Position numbers and translations under genes: made by a program. A stretch of 64,000 nucleotides of DNA from Cohaesibacter sp. ES.047. GTDB lineage: Bacteria; Pseudomonadota; Alphaproteobacteria; Rhizobiales; Cohaesibacteraceae. The notes beneath the pieces were generated by a model. That model was not told where the DNA came from and searched no databases. It saw nothing but the letters and a program-made list of their open reading frames with translations. The stretch lies in NCBI RefSeq assembly GCF_900215505.1, contig NZ_LT907844.1, positions 4,232,001 through 4,296,000 of the forward strand. The letters are read 5' to 3'. Positions within the stretch are counted from its first letter, which is position 1. Each line of letters begins with the position of its first letter. Below, piece after piece: positions 34,455-42,775 of the stretch.

Positions 34455-34528
34455 GTGTGCATCAGTCGGCTCCGGATTGTTTCTTTGCCTTCGTTTCGAG
34501 TGACCCAGCGCGATCCCTTGAAATCCCG

Positions 34529-35014
34529 CTACATCGCTGACAAGGTTGCGAAGATAACGATGCCAATTCCAACTGCGCTGAGGACAAAGAGCAATCCTCT
34601 AGAAAGCCCGCTCGGAACGCCTCCCCTGTCTCCTTGTGAAGCGGAAACAGACCGGATGCTTGCGACGATAAGCATCACCCCAAGGACCGTGCCAACGCTC
34701 TCCAATGTGGTTAGCACTGTCGACATTGGATTTTGTGATACGGGGAAAATATGCAGGAGATCCGCCACATAAACCGCAACATACGCAACACCGGCTACTA
34801 CCGGCCACATACCGGTTCTGCCATAGCGTAAGGCAGCGTAGGCAAGGATGAAACTGCCCAGTCCCAGGATGGTCAAAAAGACATTGAAAGCGGCCAGAAC
34901 AGAAACGGAATAGTGCGGAAAGACTCTGGTTTCAACGAACCCGCCCGGCACCATCAGGGCCAGATTGAGGGCGCTTAACAGAACGAGGATTCCAACGATA
35001 CGAGAATGAGTCAT
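34529..35014 (-). CDS. Small integral membrane protein of unknown function
   Basis: A 161-residue protein with four or five hydrophobic helices (about residues 6-25, 38-62, 68-88, 103-120 and 140-160) and no recognisable catalytic motif. Its start overlaps the stop of the upstream TetR gene by four bases, so the two are translationally coupled and the regulator probably controls its synthesis. Similar small four-helix proteins are often annotated only as DUF or hypothetical. I do not recognise the family. Confidence 0.75.
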   Translation of the reverse strand: MTHSRIVGILVLLSALNLALMVPGGFVETRVFPHYSVSVLAAFNVFLTILGLGSFILAYAALRYGRTGMWPVVAGVAYVAVYVADLLHIFPVSQNPMSTVLTTLESVGTVLGVMLIVASIRSVSASQGDRGGVPSGLSRGLLFVLSAVGIGIVIFATLSAM

Positions 35015-35667
35015 GAGTTTTTTCTATCGGATTGATGCGTGGGGAATTGTTGAGGCGGAAGAAGGGGTGCTATCAGCATGCCAAAGGCACGTTGGGACAA
35101 GATGGTTTCTTCTTCGCTGGATAGGTCTTGAGCGTAATTTGCAAACCAGCGATCAATCGTTGTCGCAAGGTCTAGCGTGACGCTTGTCAGAAGCGTGTGC
35201 GGAACGTCATCTCGAATGGCACCAACAGATTGACCTACGCCGACGAACTTTTCAATTTGGGTCTGCAGCCGAGTAAGCGGCTCTTCGAACGCACGCTTTG
35301 CAGCGACTTCGTGGTGCAGGATCCGAACCAACTCCGCAAGACTTTTGTCTTCGTTGAGCGCTGTCGTCACCTGTTCAACCAAGCCAGAAATACCTAGCCA
35401 GAATGCCCGTGCATCCGTGGCTTGAAGCGGAACCGACAGCGTAGACTCATCGATATGAGGCAGGCGAGCTTCGAGAGTGGCACGATACAATTCGCCCTTA
35501 TTGGCAAAGTAGTGATAGGTGCGCCCTTTGCTCACGCCAGCGCGCTTCAAAATCCGGTTCAGGGAAGCCCCTTCCAGCCCATATGCGCAGAATTCATCTT
35601 CGGCTGGTTCCAGCCAAAGCAGGCGATCTTGTTTGCTCAGCGCCAGAAATCGGTCTCGTGGGGTCAT
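35011..35667 (-). CDS. TetR-family transcriptional regulator
   Basis: A 218-residue regulator. The N-terminal TetR HTH covers residues 15-65 (FCAYGLEGASLNRILKRAGVSKGRTYHYFANKGELY). The remainder is an all-helical ligand domain without recognisable specificity. It is coupled by an ATGA overlap to the membrane-protein gene behind it. Two palindromes sharing the half-site TAGAC(C/T) lie 25-75 bases upstream of its start and are the likely autoregulatory operators. The ligand is unknown. Confidence 0.88.
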   Translation of the reverse strand: MTPRDRFLALSKQDRLLWLEPAEDEFCAYGLEGASLNRILKRAGVSKGRTYHYFANKGELYRATLEARLPHIDESTLSVPLQATDARAFWLGISGLVEQVTTALNEDKSLAELVRILHHEVAAKRAFEEPLTRLQTQIEKFVGVGQSVGAIRDDVPHTLLTSVTLDLATTIDRWFANYAQDLSSEEETILSQRAFGMLIAPLLPPQQFPTHQSDRKNS

Positions 35668-35691
35668 GATGATGTCTTCTCAAACACTCCA

Positions 35692-35706
35692 TAGACTACT
35701 AGTCTA
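35692..35706. promoter_or_regulatory. TetR operator 1
   Basis: TAGACTACTAGTCTA, a palindrome broken only at its central base, 25 bases upstream of the TetR start codon. It shares half-site TAGAC with operator 2. Its last three bases are the stop codon of the ATPase gene read on the minus strand. Confidence 0.65.
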
Positions 35707-36303
35707 AATCGTTGAGAAGGAATTAGACCACTGGTCTAATTTTGTCAAGACGAGCTCAGCCCGTTCCGTCACCGACACTTTGGGTAGCACATGCAGAGTA
35801 TAGCCGAGCTTTTCCAAAGTGCGGGTGATGCGCAGATGTTCCTGAACCGCCGCATCAAAGTCATGCCTGCGTTCATCGTCCCCAACGAACAGCTCTTGCC
35901 ATGGCGGAACGATGAAAACACGCTTCGCATATGGCGGAGTTTGACCAAGGGTTTCGCTTGCTGTCGGCCCGCCGGAATGCTCCAAAGCAACAGCGGCATC
36001 GATCAGCCCCCGGTCGAAGAAGACGGGACCATCCAGACGCTTCGCCCTCTCCAGATCGGCCTTGGCCACCTCGATGGCTCGGAGCGCGAATGCGTTCATA
36101 TCCACCCATGGCAGGGCCTTACCGTCTCCCGCCAACTCATCCGCAACGATGCGACGACCCGGCTCTGGCATAGTTGCAAAGCCACGGTCGGCCAAGGCAT
36201 CGAGCAGGGTCGATTTTCCCCCACCCGAACACCCCGTTAGCAGTATCAATCGATCGTTCAATGCATTTCCCTTTCTTTTGGCTCTTTGAACCTGATCCAG
36301 CAC
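35704..36303 (-). CDS. Small P-loop ATPase (AAA_28-like)
   Basis: A protein of up to 199 residues. Walker A is GCSGGGKST near residues 24-32 and a Walker-B-like FFDRG lies at about 96-100, the latter typical of AAA_28/nucleoside-kinase-like ATPases. The start is uncertain: the GTG at 36303 has poor spacing to AGAAGG, while a TTG at 36261 (MNDRLILLTGCSGGGKST) has AAAGGGA before it and fits the family better. The gene follows the quinone reductase by nine bases and may be in its operon. The function of this family is largely unknown. Confidence 0.8.
   Translation of the reverse strand: MLDQVQRAKRKGNALNDRLILLTGCSGGGKSTLLDALADRGFATMPEPGRRIVADELAGDGKALPWVDMNAFALRAIEVAKADLERAKRLDGPVFFDRGLIDAAVALEHSGGPTASETLGQTPPYAKRVFIVPPWQELFVGDDERRHDFDAAVQEHLRITRTLEKLGYTLHVLPKVSVTERAELVLTKLDQWSNSFSTI
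35721..35741. promoter_or_regulatory. TetR operator 2, inside the 3' end of the ATPase gene
   Basis: A 21-base palindrome with core TTAGACCACTGGTCTAA, perfect except the central base. It encodes the last residues (KLDQWSN) of the upstream ATPase gene and at the same time is a good TetR-type site, 29 bases (centre to centre about 32) from operator 1. Confidence 0.65.
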
Positions 36304-36311
36304 CTTCTAAC

Positions 36312-36920
36312 TCAACGTGCGGTTTGAGCGAATTTTCCAACCTTGGTCAGCCACTTCTCGCGAACCTGCGCGGTCGAGGCCTTGGTGGTGGCGAAGTTGG
36401 TGACCTGCACCGGCGAGAAGCCGACATAGCCCAGAATTTGCTTCTTGATCTGCTTGGCGATGGCAGCACCCAAAAACAATTTGAAGTACCAGTTGGGCGT
36501 ATCTGATGTGATGAACACATGCGCGGTTTTGTTGGTGAGTAGTTTTTTGGGAAGTGGTGCCCCCTTTTGTTGCGCGAAAGCTCTTCCGGGCAGCAGGATC
36601 CGATCAAACAGCCCCTTCAGCTTGGCAGGCATTCCACCCCACCACAAAGGATGCGTCAGGACGAAGTGGTCACATTTTTCAAGCGCATCCCAGAACGCTT
36701 GTAGATCGGCTTCCAGCTTTGGCGCGTTCTTATAGGTCGCTTGCCCGAAGTCGCTGTTAAACTGCATATCTGCCAGGTTGAACCGCGCGACATGATAGCC
36801 CGCATTCTGCGCTTTTTGTTCATATCGGTCTGCGATACCTTTAGACAAACTGCTCCCGGCAGGATGTCCATTCAGAATCAAGATATGGTTGCCTTTGTTT
36901 TCTTTGTTGCCGATTGCCAT
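36312..36920 (-). CDS. Flavodoxin-fold NAD(P)H-quinone oxidoreductase
   Basis: A 202-residue protein of the Flavodoxin_2 family (MdaB/KefF/YwrO type). It begins with LILNGHPAGSSLSKG, the FMN/FAD phosphate-binding region, followed by HFVLTHPLWWGGMPAKLKGLFDRILLPG (about residues 83-110), the flavin/dimer loop typical of the group. These enzymes reduce quinones by two electrons and protect against electrophiles. The ATG at 36920 has GGAG six bases upstream and is chosen over starts at 36932 and 36950. Expression is probably repressed by the divergent TetR through the operators at 36934 and 36990. Confidence 0.87.
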   Translation of the reverse strand: MAIGNKENKGNHILILNGHPAGSSLSKGIADRYEQKAQNAGYHVARFNLADMQFNSDFGQATYKNAPKLEADLQAFWDALEKCDHFVLTHPLWWGGMPAKLKGLFDRILLPGRAFAQQKGAPLPKKLLTNKTAHVFITSDTPNWYFKLFLGAAIAKQIKKQILGYVGFSPVQVTNFATTKASTAQVREKWLTKVGKFAQTAR

Positions 36921-36933
36921 TTGAGTCTCCATA

Positions 36934-36953
36934 AAATTGACCGCGGTCAATTT
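36934..36953. promoter_or_regulatory. TetR operator A, perfect 20-base palindrome
   Basis: AAATTGACCGCGGTCAATTT, perfectly symmetric, 14 bases upstream of the quinone-reductase start codon. Its half-site TTGAC(C/T)G recurs in operator B. The position would let the divergently encoded TetR regulator block the oxidoreductase promoter. Confidence 0.75.
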
Positions 36954-36989
36954 CTATATAGAATGGTTAGGGCCATATGCAATATCAAA

Positions 36990-37007
36990 AATTGACTGCG
37001 GTCATTT
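36990..37007. promoter_or_regulatory. TetR operator B
   Basis: AATTGACTGCGGTCATTT, an imperfect copy of operator A with two mismatched pairs, immediately before the Shine-Dalgarno AGGAG of the TetR gene at 37014. It probably mediates autoregulation. Confidence 0.7.
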
Positions 37008-37025
37008 TTTCTTAGGAGAGAGCCA

Positions 37026-37622
37026 ATTCAAAAGAGAAGCTATGAGACGAGAGCGAACATTCTGGAAGCAGCTCGGAAACTGACAAAAGGGAAATCATTT
37101 GACGATGTGTCCATGGATTCGATAGCGAAAGAATCCAGCGTCGCCAAAGGATCGCTCTTCGCACATTTTGGCGACAAGAACAGCTTGTTCTCGTACCTTG
37201 TTGCAGAGCGCATTCAGGCAATTGTTGACGATTGGGAAAAGGAGTCTGCTGGCGTAGAAAGTCCGCAGGACTATCTTGTTCGTCAGAGTATGAAGCTGAT
37301 CCGTCTTCTCAGTGCTGACAGAACAGTTCTTCAAATCTATCTGGATTTTTCGGGAGCAACGTCCCACAAAACATCCGAACAGTTTCTGGCGGCACTCGAC
37401 GCGCTGGAGACCAAATTGCTGTCATTTCTGGAAGACTGGAGCAAGGATGCGACTGAAGGAATCAGGACGGATCTTGTCCCCGCAGACCTTGCGGCCGGCA
37501 TTTCTGCCTTCGTCACGACGGCTGCCATCTATCGATCATGCAGCAAGATCGGCTCAGATTCCGAGTGCCAAACGCTATTGGCTCGCCAGTTCCAAGCATG
37601 GCTATCTCCCGGCTGTCTTTGA
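37026..37622 (+). CDS. TetR-family regulator, probable ATT start codon
   Basis: A 198-residue TetR protein. The HTH occupies residues 10-55 (ETRANILEAARKLTKGKSF, SMDSIAKESSVAKGSLFAHFGDKNSLF). Only a GTG at 37107 is a standard start, and it would cut off the first helix of the HTH (NILEAARKL), which is plainly present in frame upstream. The only start with a ribosome binding site is ATT at 37026, with AGGAG (37014-37018) seven bases before it. ATT starts are rare but known (infC). Alternatively a sequence error hides an ATG. It is divergent from the quinone reductase and shares the two TTGACCGCGGTCAA-type sites. Confidence 0.75.
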   Translation: MQKRSYETRANILEAARKLTKGKSFDDVSMDSIAKESSVAKGSLFAHFGDKNSLFSYLVAERIQAIVDDWEKESAGVESPQDYLVRQSMKLIRLLSADRTVLQIYLDFSGATSHKTSEQFLAALDALETKLLSFLEDWSKDATEGIRTDLVPADLAAGISAFVTTAAIYRSCSKIGSDSECQTLLARQFQAWLSPGCL

Positions 37623-37645
37623 TGGCGACAGTTCGGTTTTGAAGA

Positions 37646-37673
37646 CCGCGTGGTTCGGGAAGATACCACGCGG
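37646..37673. terminator. Hairpin between convergent TetR and hflX genes
   Basis: CCGCGTGGT (37646-37654) pairs with ACCACGCGG (37665-37673) around a ten-base loop. It lies between the stop of the TetR gene and the stop of hflX and may terminate either. There is no pronounced T-run. Confidence 0.5.
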
Positions 37674-37682
37674 CCAATTGCT

Positions 37683-39086
37683 TTAATCCACGATGAAACG
37701 GTTGCGGAGTTCGCTTTGAACCTTGTCGGCAGCGCGAACCTTGAGGTCGATGCCGTCCTCGCTGTCGAGACGGTCCAGAACATCGCAGTGACGATAGAGC
37801 CAGGCGAGGCCCTCGCCGTCCTCGACGGCCAAATGCAGCTTGAGGATATTGTCATTCTGGGCGAGCTTGGCTTCGATCTCGTCGAGCAGGATATCCGTCC
37901 CCTCGCCGCTGACCGCAGACAGAGCGACCGGTTGCAACTGCTCTGTCGCCTTTGATGGCTGCTGGCTCGCGGCACGCTCGATCACCTTCTGCCGATCATC
38001 GTCTTCAAGCAGATCGATCTTGTTCCAAACCTCGATCACACGCGGATCTTCATCGATCTCAATGCCCAGATCGTGCAGCACATTGGCCACATCCTCGGCC
38101 TGCGCGCCTGTATCCTCATGGGCAATATCGCGCACATGCAGAATAACGTCGGCCTCGAGCACCTCTTCAAGCGTCGCCTGGAAGGCCGCAATCAGATGGG
38201 TCGGCAGATCGGAAATGAAGCCCACAGTGTCAGACAGGATTACCGGCCGACCATGGGGCAGTGTCATGGTGCGAAGGGTTGGATCGAGCGTAGCAAACAG
38301 CAGATCCTTGGCAAAGATCCCCGCCCCCGTCAGATGATTGAACAGCGTCGACTTGCCAGCGTTGGTATAGCCGACCAGAGCCACGATTGGATGCGGAACC
38401 TTCTGGCGGTTACTGCGATGCAGCCCGCGCGTCCGGCGTACCTGTTCAATATCCTTCTCAAGACGTGTGATCTTTTCCTGCAGGGCCCTGCGGTCGGCCT
38501 CGATCTGGGTTTCACCGGGACCACCCATGAAGCCGATCCCGCCGCGCTGGCGTTCAAGGTGCGTCCAACTGCGAACAAGTCGGCCTTTCTGATAATTCAG
38601 ATGCGCCAGTTCGACCTGAAGCCGCCCTTCCTTGGTGCGGGCACGACGACCGAAAATCTCAAGAATGAGGCCGGTTCGGTCGAGAACCTTTGAGTCCCAT
38701 TCCTTTTCGAGGTTGCGTTGCTGGATCGGAGTGAGCGGATAATCTATGATGATCAAGTCGACCTTTTCGCGGTCAATGATATCCCAGATATCCTCCAGTT
38801 TACCCTTCCCGATGAGGGTCGAGGGGCGAAGCGCATTGAGCGGAATGCGGATGACATCGACGACATCAAGCTCGATGGCAGCGGCCAGACCGGCGGCTTC
38901 CTCCAGACGTGAATCATCGGTCCGCCGAACGATCTTTCCTTCGGCAGCCGCCTTGTTTTGCAAATTCTGCGATAGAATGGGAACCAGAACAAGCGAACGG
39001 GTCGCAACCGTCTCTCGCTTGATCATCTTCTTCTGCGATCGCCGTTTGGCTCCGCTTTCTTCTAGATCTTCTTTATCTTCTGACAA
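37683..39086 (-). CDS. hflX: GTPase HflX
   Basis: A 467-residue ribosome-associated GTPase. The N-terminal HflX domain (to about residue 200) ends with the conserved RRTRGLHRSNR helix. The G domain follows with G1 GYTNAGKST, G3 DTVGFI and G4 NKIDLL. HflX splits stalled or hibernating 70S ribosomes under stress. The frame starts with TTG at 39086, directly after the hfq stop, with GAGAAGG upstream; an ATG at 39026 is the alternative. The hfq-hflX order is a standard proteobacterial operon. A variable C-terminal domain of about 80 residues is present. Confidence 0.93.
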   Translation of the reverse strand: MSEDKEDLEESGAKRRSQKKMIKRETVATRSLVLVPILSQNLQNKAAAEGKIVRRTDDSRLEEAAGLAAAIELDVVDVIRIPLNALRPSTLIGKGKLEDIWDIIDREKVDLIIIDYPLTPIQQRNLEKEWDSKVLDRTGLILEIFGRRARTKEGRLQVELAHLNYQKGRLVRSWTHLERQRGGIGFMGGPGETQIEADRRALQEKITRLEKDIEQVRRTRGLHRSNRQKVPHPIVALVGYTNAGKSTLFNHLTGAGIFAKDLLFATLDPTLRTMTLPHGRPVILSDTVGFISDLPTHLIAAFQATLEEVLEADVILHVRDIAHEDTGAQAEDVANVLHDLGIEIDEDPRVIEVWNKIDLLEDDDRQKVIERAASQQPSKATEQLQPVALSAVSGEGTDILLDEIEAKLAQNDNILKLHLAVEDGEGLAWLYRHCDVLDRLDSEDGIDLKVRAADKVQSELRNRFIVD

Positions 39087-39341
39087 TCAGCCTTCAGCCT
39101 TCTCGCCATTTTCTGCCGCTTCGAAGAGCGACAATGGCCCATTTGGCATAATGGTGGAAATGGCATGTTTATAAACCAGCTGCGAATGCCCATCGCGCCG
39201 CAACAACACACAAAAATTATCAAACCAGGTCACAACACCCTGCAACTTAACCCCATTGACCAGAAAAATGGTCAGCGGTGTTTTAGTTTTGCGAACGTGA
39301 TTGAGAAAGGTATCCTGGAGGTTCTGGGCTCTTTCTGCCAT
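39087..39341 (-). CDS. hfq: RNA chaperone Hfq
   Basis: An 84-residue Sm-like protein. The N-terminus [17 protein letters not shown] carries the conserved Q residue of the proximal RNA face; Sm1 is [26 protein letters not shown] and Sm2 is [12 protein letters not shown]. The C-terminal tail is short (about 15 residues), as usual in alphaproteobacteria. The hexamer pairs small RNAs with mRNAs. hflX starts immediately after its stop codon. Confidence 0.96.
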   Translation of the reverse strand: MAERAQNLQDTFLNHVRKTKTPLTIFLVNGVKLQGVVTWFDNFCVLLRRDGHSQLVYKHAISTIMPNGPLSLFEAAENGEKAEG

Positions 39342-39689
39342 AGGTCCTGCCTTATTGTTGTCGTTTATCTCGTAAGATGTTGCTTTAATGGAACCACCAT
39401 TATGACCTAGTCACAAGAATTAGACCAGACCGGCAAACCCCATAAACTCGCCACCAGCCTCACTGGCAGTGATATTTTCCACATGTCTGGGGATATCGGC
39501 AAATTGCTACGACAAAACCGAGTCCCCCAACAACACCGGCCGCGCAATTTTATTCCTGAACCATCGAGTACCGATAAGATCGATTCTCGGAGGAACAGTT
39601 TACCCATATTGAGACACTTGCCAAGTCTCAAACGCAACCATTCTATGCACTAAAACTGAAAACCACTCTAAAATGAAGTCATAAACGGA
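39342..39689. other. Intergenic region: trkH 3' end and hfq promoter region
   Basis: About 350 bases without a credible gene. An imperfect hairpin (39611-39629, ACTT/AAGT with flanking GAG/CTC) may end trkH transcription. The hfq promoter must lie in the lower part; I can pick no box with confidence. A 76-codon minus-strand frame (39407-39637) has no recognisable product and overlaps the hairpin. Confidence 0.45.
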
Positions 39690-41150
39690 TCACCGGCGCC
39701 AGAAGTTCACATTAAACGCACCAAACAGAACGATAATTTCAATTCGCCCGAGGATCATTGTGACAACCAGCGCATATTTGATAACCAGCCCCATCTCCGC
39801 ATAAGGCGGCCACTCGCCAGTTTGGCTCCATCCTGATTGATAGAGTGGGCCGATGTTCGAAAAGCTCGATATGGCCGCAACGAGACCTCCGTCAAAGTGA
39901 CCGATCTCATAGGTCACCATACCGGTGACAATGGCAATCAGGATCATCGACAACAGGAACGAAGCCCAAATCGCCTTCATCAACTGAATGGTATATTCGG
40001 TTCGGCCAAGGCGGCCTCCACGGATCGAATGCGGATAGATCAGGCGCCCCACCTCGCGCGTTGCCTGAAGGATCATGGCGCCAATCCGATAAAGCTTGAG
40101 CCCTCCCGCCGTTGAGAAAGGCGTCGCACCAATGAGGGCCACACAGATGACGAGAATGCCCGGCAGAACTGTCACGTCCGCATGACGCAATTCAAACCCG
40201 GTCGTGGAGACCAGAGACGCCGCCGCAAAGAACCCCTGCCGCAGAGCGGACAAAGGCGGCAACACAGATGCACTGCCCGCCAGTTGGAACAGCGTAATGG
40301 AATAGAAAAGCCCCAAGACCCCGATGATGGCCAGAAGGGCGTAGCTTTCACCCTGTTCGTACGAAAGCTGAAATTTGCCGCGCACCGCCATCCGGTGCCA
40401 CAAAATGCTGGACGCTCCGATCACCATCCCCACCGCAACAATCAGCTCGGCGAAACGATTGTCATAGACAGACAGGGGGCCATCAACCGGCATGAAACCG
40501 CCTGTTGAAATGGTTGAAAAGGCAAGACAAAGGGAATCAAAAGGAGGCAGCCCTGAAATGATCAAAAGCCACGCCAGCCCCATCGTCACAAGGCCGTAAG
40601 CACCTCCAACCTGCCGAATGACATAGAAGGTGCGCCCGGACTCGTCGCCCAGATTGCGCTCTGTGATCCCGGTCTGGTGATCAGGCAATCCGCCCACCCC
40701 GCCGGGGGCCAGAATAAGCAGGAAGCTCAGCAACGTAAGAAAGCCGCCAAACCATTGCAAAATGGCCCGCCAGAAGATCAGCGCACGCGGCACGGGTTCC
40801 AATACCGTGAAGACCGTGGATCCGGTCGTCGTCAGCGCTGAGGCTGCCTCAAACAGCGCATCAATGCCGGAAAGCTGTCCTGACAGAATGAAGGGAAACG
40901 CACCGGCGAACGGCAAACCAAACCACGCAAGCACACACAGAAGGAAGGTTTGCGCATTGACCAGATCTTTCTTCTGCCCACGAAGGGCAAAATAGACCCC
41001 ACCCGACAGAAAGCCGGTCAGGCCCGCAACGAGCAGAAACCCGCCTGCCAGTTCCGTATTTCCCGAACTGAGTGCAACGAGCGCCGTAGGCAGCATGAGT
41101 GCGCCCAATGCTCCAAGCAGGATCGACAGGAAATAGAGGATTGCGGTCAT
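39690..41150 (-). CDS. trkH: Potassium uptake protein TrkH
   Basis: A 486-residue membrane protein with the four-fold M1-P-M2 architecture of TrkH/KtrB channels. Selectivity-filter segments with conserved glycine are visible: TTTGSTVF, STISTGGFMP, STTGFE and SNIGPL. With cytosolic TrkA it takes up K+. It lies 23 bases after trkA in the same operon, between the nitrogen two-component genes and hfq. Confidence 0.93.
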   Translation of the reverse strand: MTAILYFLSILLGALGALMLPTALVALSSGNTELAGGFLLVAGLTGFLSGGVYFALRGQKKDLVNAQTFLLCVLAWFGLPFAGAFPFILSGQLSGIDALFEAASALTTTGSTVFTVLEPVPRALIFWRAILQWFGGFLTLLSFLLILAPGGVGGLPDHQTGITERNLGDESGRTFYVIRQVGGAYGLVTMGLAWLLIISGLPPFDSLCLAFSTISTGGFMPVDGPLSVYDNRFAELIVAVGMVIGASSILWHRMAVRGKFQLSYEQGESYALLAIIGVLGLFYSITLFQLAGSASVLPPLSALRQGFFAAASLVSTTGFELRHADVTVLPGILVICVALIGATPFSTAGGLKLYRIGAMILQATREVGRLIYPHSIRGGRLGRTEYTIQLMKAIWASFLLSMILIAIVTGMVTYEIGHFDGGLVAAISSFSNIGPLYQSGWSQTGEWPPYAEMGLVIKYALVVTMILGRIEIIVLFGAFNVNFWRR

Positions 41151-41173
41151 CCGGTGACAGCCCTTTTCGTGCC

Positions 41174-42550
41174 TTAGAAGAACTCGAAGCTGACACGGAA
41201 CAGCATTTCAACCTGTTTGACGCGATCAGCCAAAGCAAACAGGATGACACGGTCCCCCGCCTCGATCTGAACGTCGCCGTTGGGCATGATCACCTGCTTG
41301 TCACGGTAGATTGCTCCAACACGAACCCCTTCGGGAAATTCGACACTGCGCAAAGGCCGACCGACAAGCGGTGACGTCTCCAGCGCTTCTGCCTCGATGC
41401 CTTCTGCCGCACCATCCTCGACCGCGTGTACTCCGCGAATACGGCCGCGGCGAACATGCTGCAGGATTTTGGAAATCGTCACCGAGCGCGGGTTCACATA
41501 GGCATCAATGCCCAGATCATGCGCCAAATCGGGATAATGGGAATCATTGAGCAGGGCCATGGTGCGCGTACAGCCCAGACGCTTGGCCATCGCACAGGAC
41601 AGGATATTGACCTGATCATTGTTGGTCAGCGCAATCAGCGTATCCGCGTCCCGCACATCGGCTTCCTTCAGGATATCCTGATCAAGCGCACTGCCCTGCA
41701 GAACAATCGTGTCCTTGAAATCATTGGCAATCTTGATCGCCCGGTCGCGGTCCAGCTCGATCACCTTGGCGCGTGTGCGCGCACGTCTTGCTTCAATTGC
41801 CATGGCGACATACCGACCGATGTTCCCGCCACCCGCGATCACGACGCGGTTGGCAAGCCCCTCGTCATGCCCGAAGATATTGAGCGTCCGCCAGACCTGC
41901 TGGCGATCCACCACCACATAGGCAAGATCGCCGGCCAGCATCTGGTCCTCGGCATGGGGAACAAACAGCCGTGAATTGCGGCGGATCCCGACAACCACCG
42001 CCTGAAGATCAGGAAAGAGTTCAGTCAATTGCCGCAAGGGCGTATCGACAACCGGACATTCTTCCTCGCACAGAACCGCAATCATCAGCACTTCACCATC
42101 GGCAAAGCGCACTGTGTCCTCGGCGCCAGGCATCGCCATGCGCGACAGCACCATCTCGCCCACTTCCACCTCGGGCGAAATCACCACGTCAATGGGCAGA
42201 TGCTCCCGAGAGAAGAGGTTTGCCCAATGCTTCTCCAGATAGGACTGGGCCCGCACGCGCGCTACCTTGGTCGGCACGTTGAAAAGCGAATGGGCCACCT
42301 GACAGGCGACCATATTGACTTCGTCGTAAAGGGTAACGGCGACGATCATGTCCGCTTCATCGGCCCCTGCCCGCGCCAGCACGTCCGGATGGGCACCATG
42401 GCCGACATATCCACGCACATCGAGCGTGTCGCGAATGGCAGAAACCAGAGCCGGAGAACTGTCGATCACCGTAACGTCATTCTGCTCGGAGGATAGATGT
42501 CGGGCAATACCGTAACCGACCTGACCCGCACCGCAAATCACCACTTTCAT
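41174..42550 (-). CDS. trkA: Potassium transporter regulatory subunit TrkA
   Basis: A 458-residue cytosolic protein with two RCK repeats. The first NAD-binding site is VICGAGQVGYGIARHLS at the very start and the second VIAGGGNIGRYVAMAIE at about residue 235; each is followed by a TrkA_C domain (about 145-225 and 370-455). It gates TrkH in response to nucleotides. trkA directly behind ntrYX is the common alphaproteobacterial order; trkH follows. Confidence 0.95.
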   Translation of the reverse strand: MKVVICGAGQVGYGIARHLSSEQNDVTVIDSSPALVSAIRDTLDVRGYVGHGAHPDVLARAGADEADMIVAVTLYDEVNMVACQVAHSLFNVPTKVARVRAQSYLEKHWANLFSREHLPIDVVISPEVEVGEMVLSRMAMPGAEDTVRFADGEVLMIAVLCEEECPVVDTPLRQLTELFPDLQAVVVGIRRNSRLFVPHAEDQMLAGDLAYVVVDRQQVWRTLNIFGHDEGLANRVVIAGGGNIGRYVAMAIEARRARTRAKVIELDRDRAIKIANDFKDTIVLQGSALDQDILKEADVRDADTLIALTNNDQVNILSCAMAKRLGCTRTMALLNDSHYPDLAHDLGIDAYVNPRSVTISKILQHVRRGRIRGVHAVEDGAAEGIEAEALETSPLVGRPLRSVEFPEGVRVGAIYRDKQVIMPNGDVQIEAGDRVILFALADRVKQVEMLFRVSFEFF

Positions 42551-42775
42551 ATCTTGCAGCTCTCTTTCTCAATACCAAGCTGGCGGCAAGCCCAACGCGT
42601 TTCGCAATTCGCTCCAAGGGAGCATCGCAACGAGCGGAACGACAGCAGACTCAAACCTCTTGTTCAGGCACTTTCGAAATTTATTGCACAAATTTCGCTT
42701 AAGCCCAATCACTTATCGGCGCTTGCGAAAAAGTGGGGCCATCCGTAATCGCGTTTTCGGGCGGCCGACATGCGA

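Noticed and set aside
39407-39637. 76-codon minus-strand frame between trkH and hfq
   Set aside because: Product unlike any known protein, and it overlaps a hairpin and the hfq leader region.
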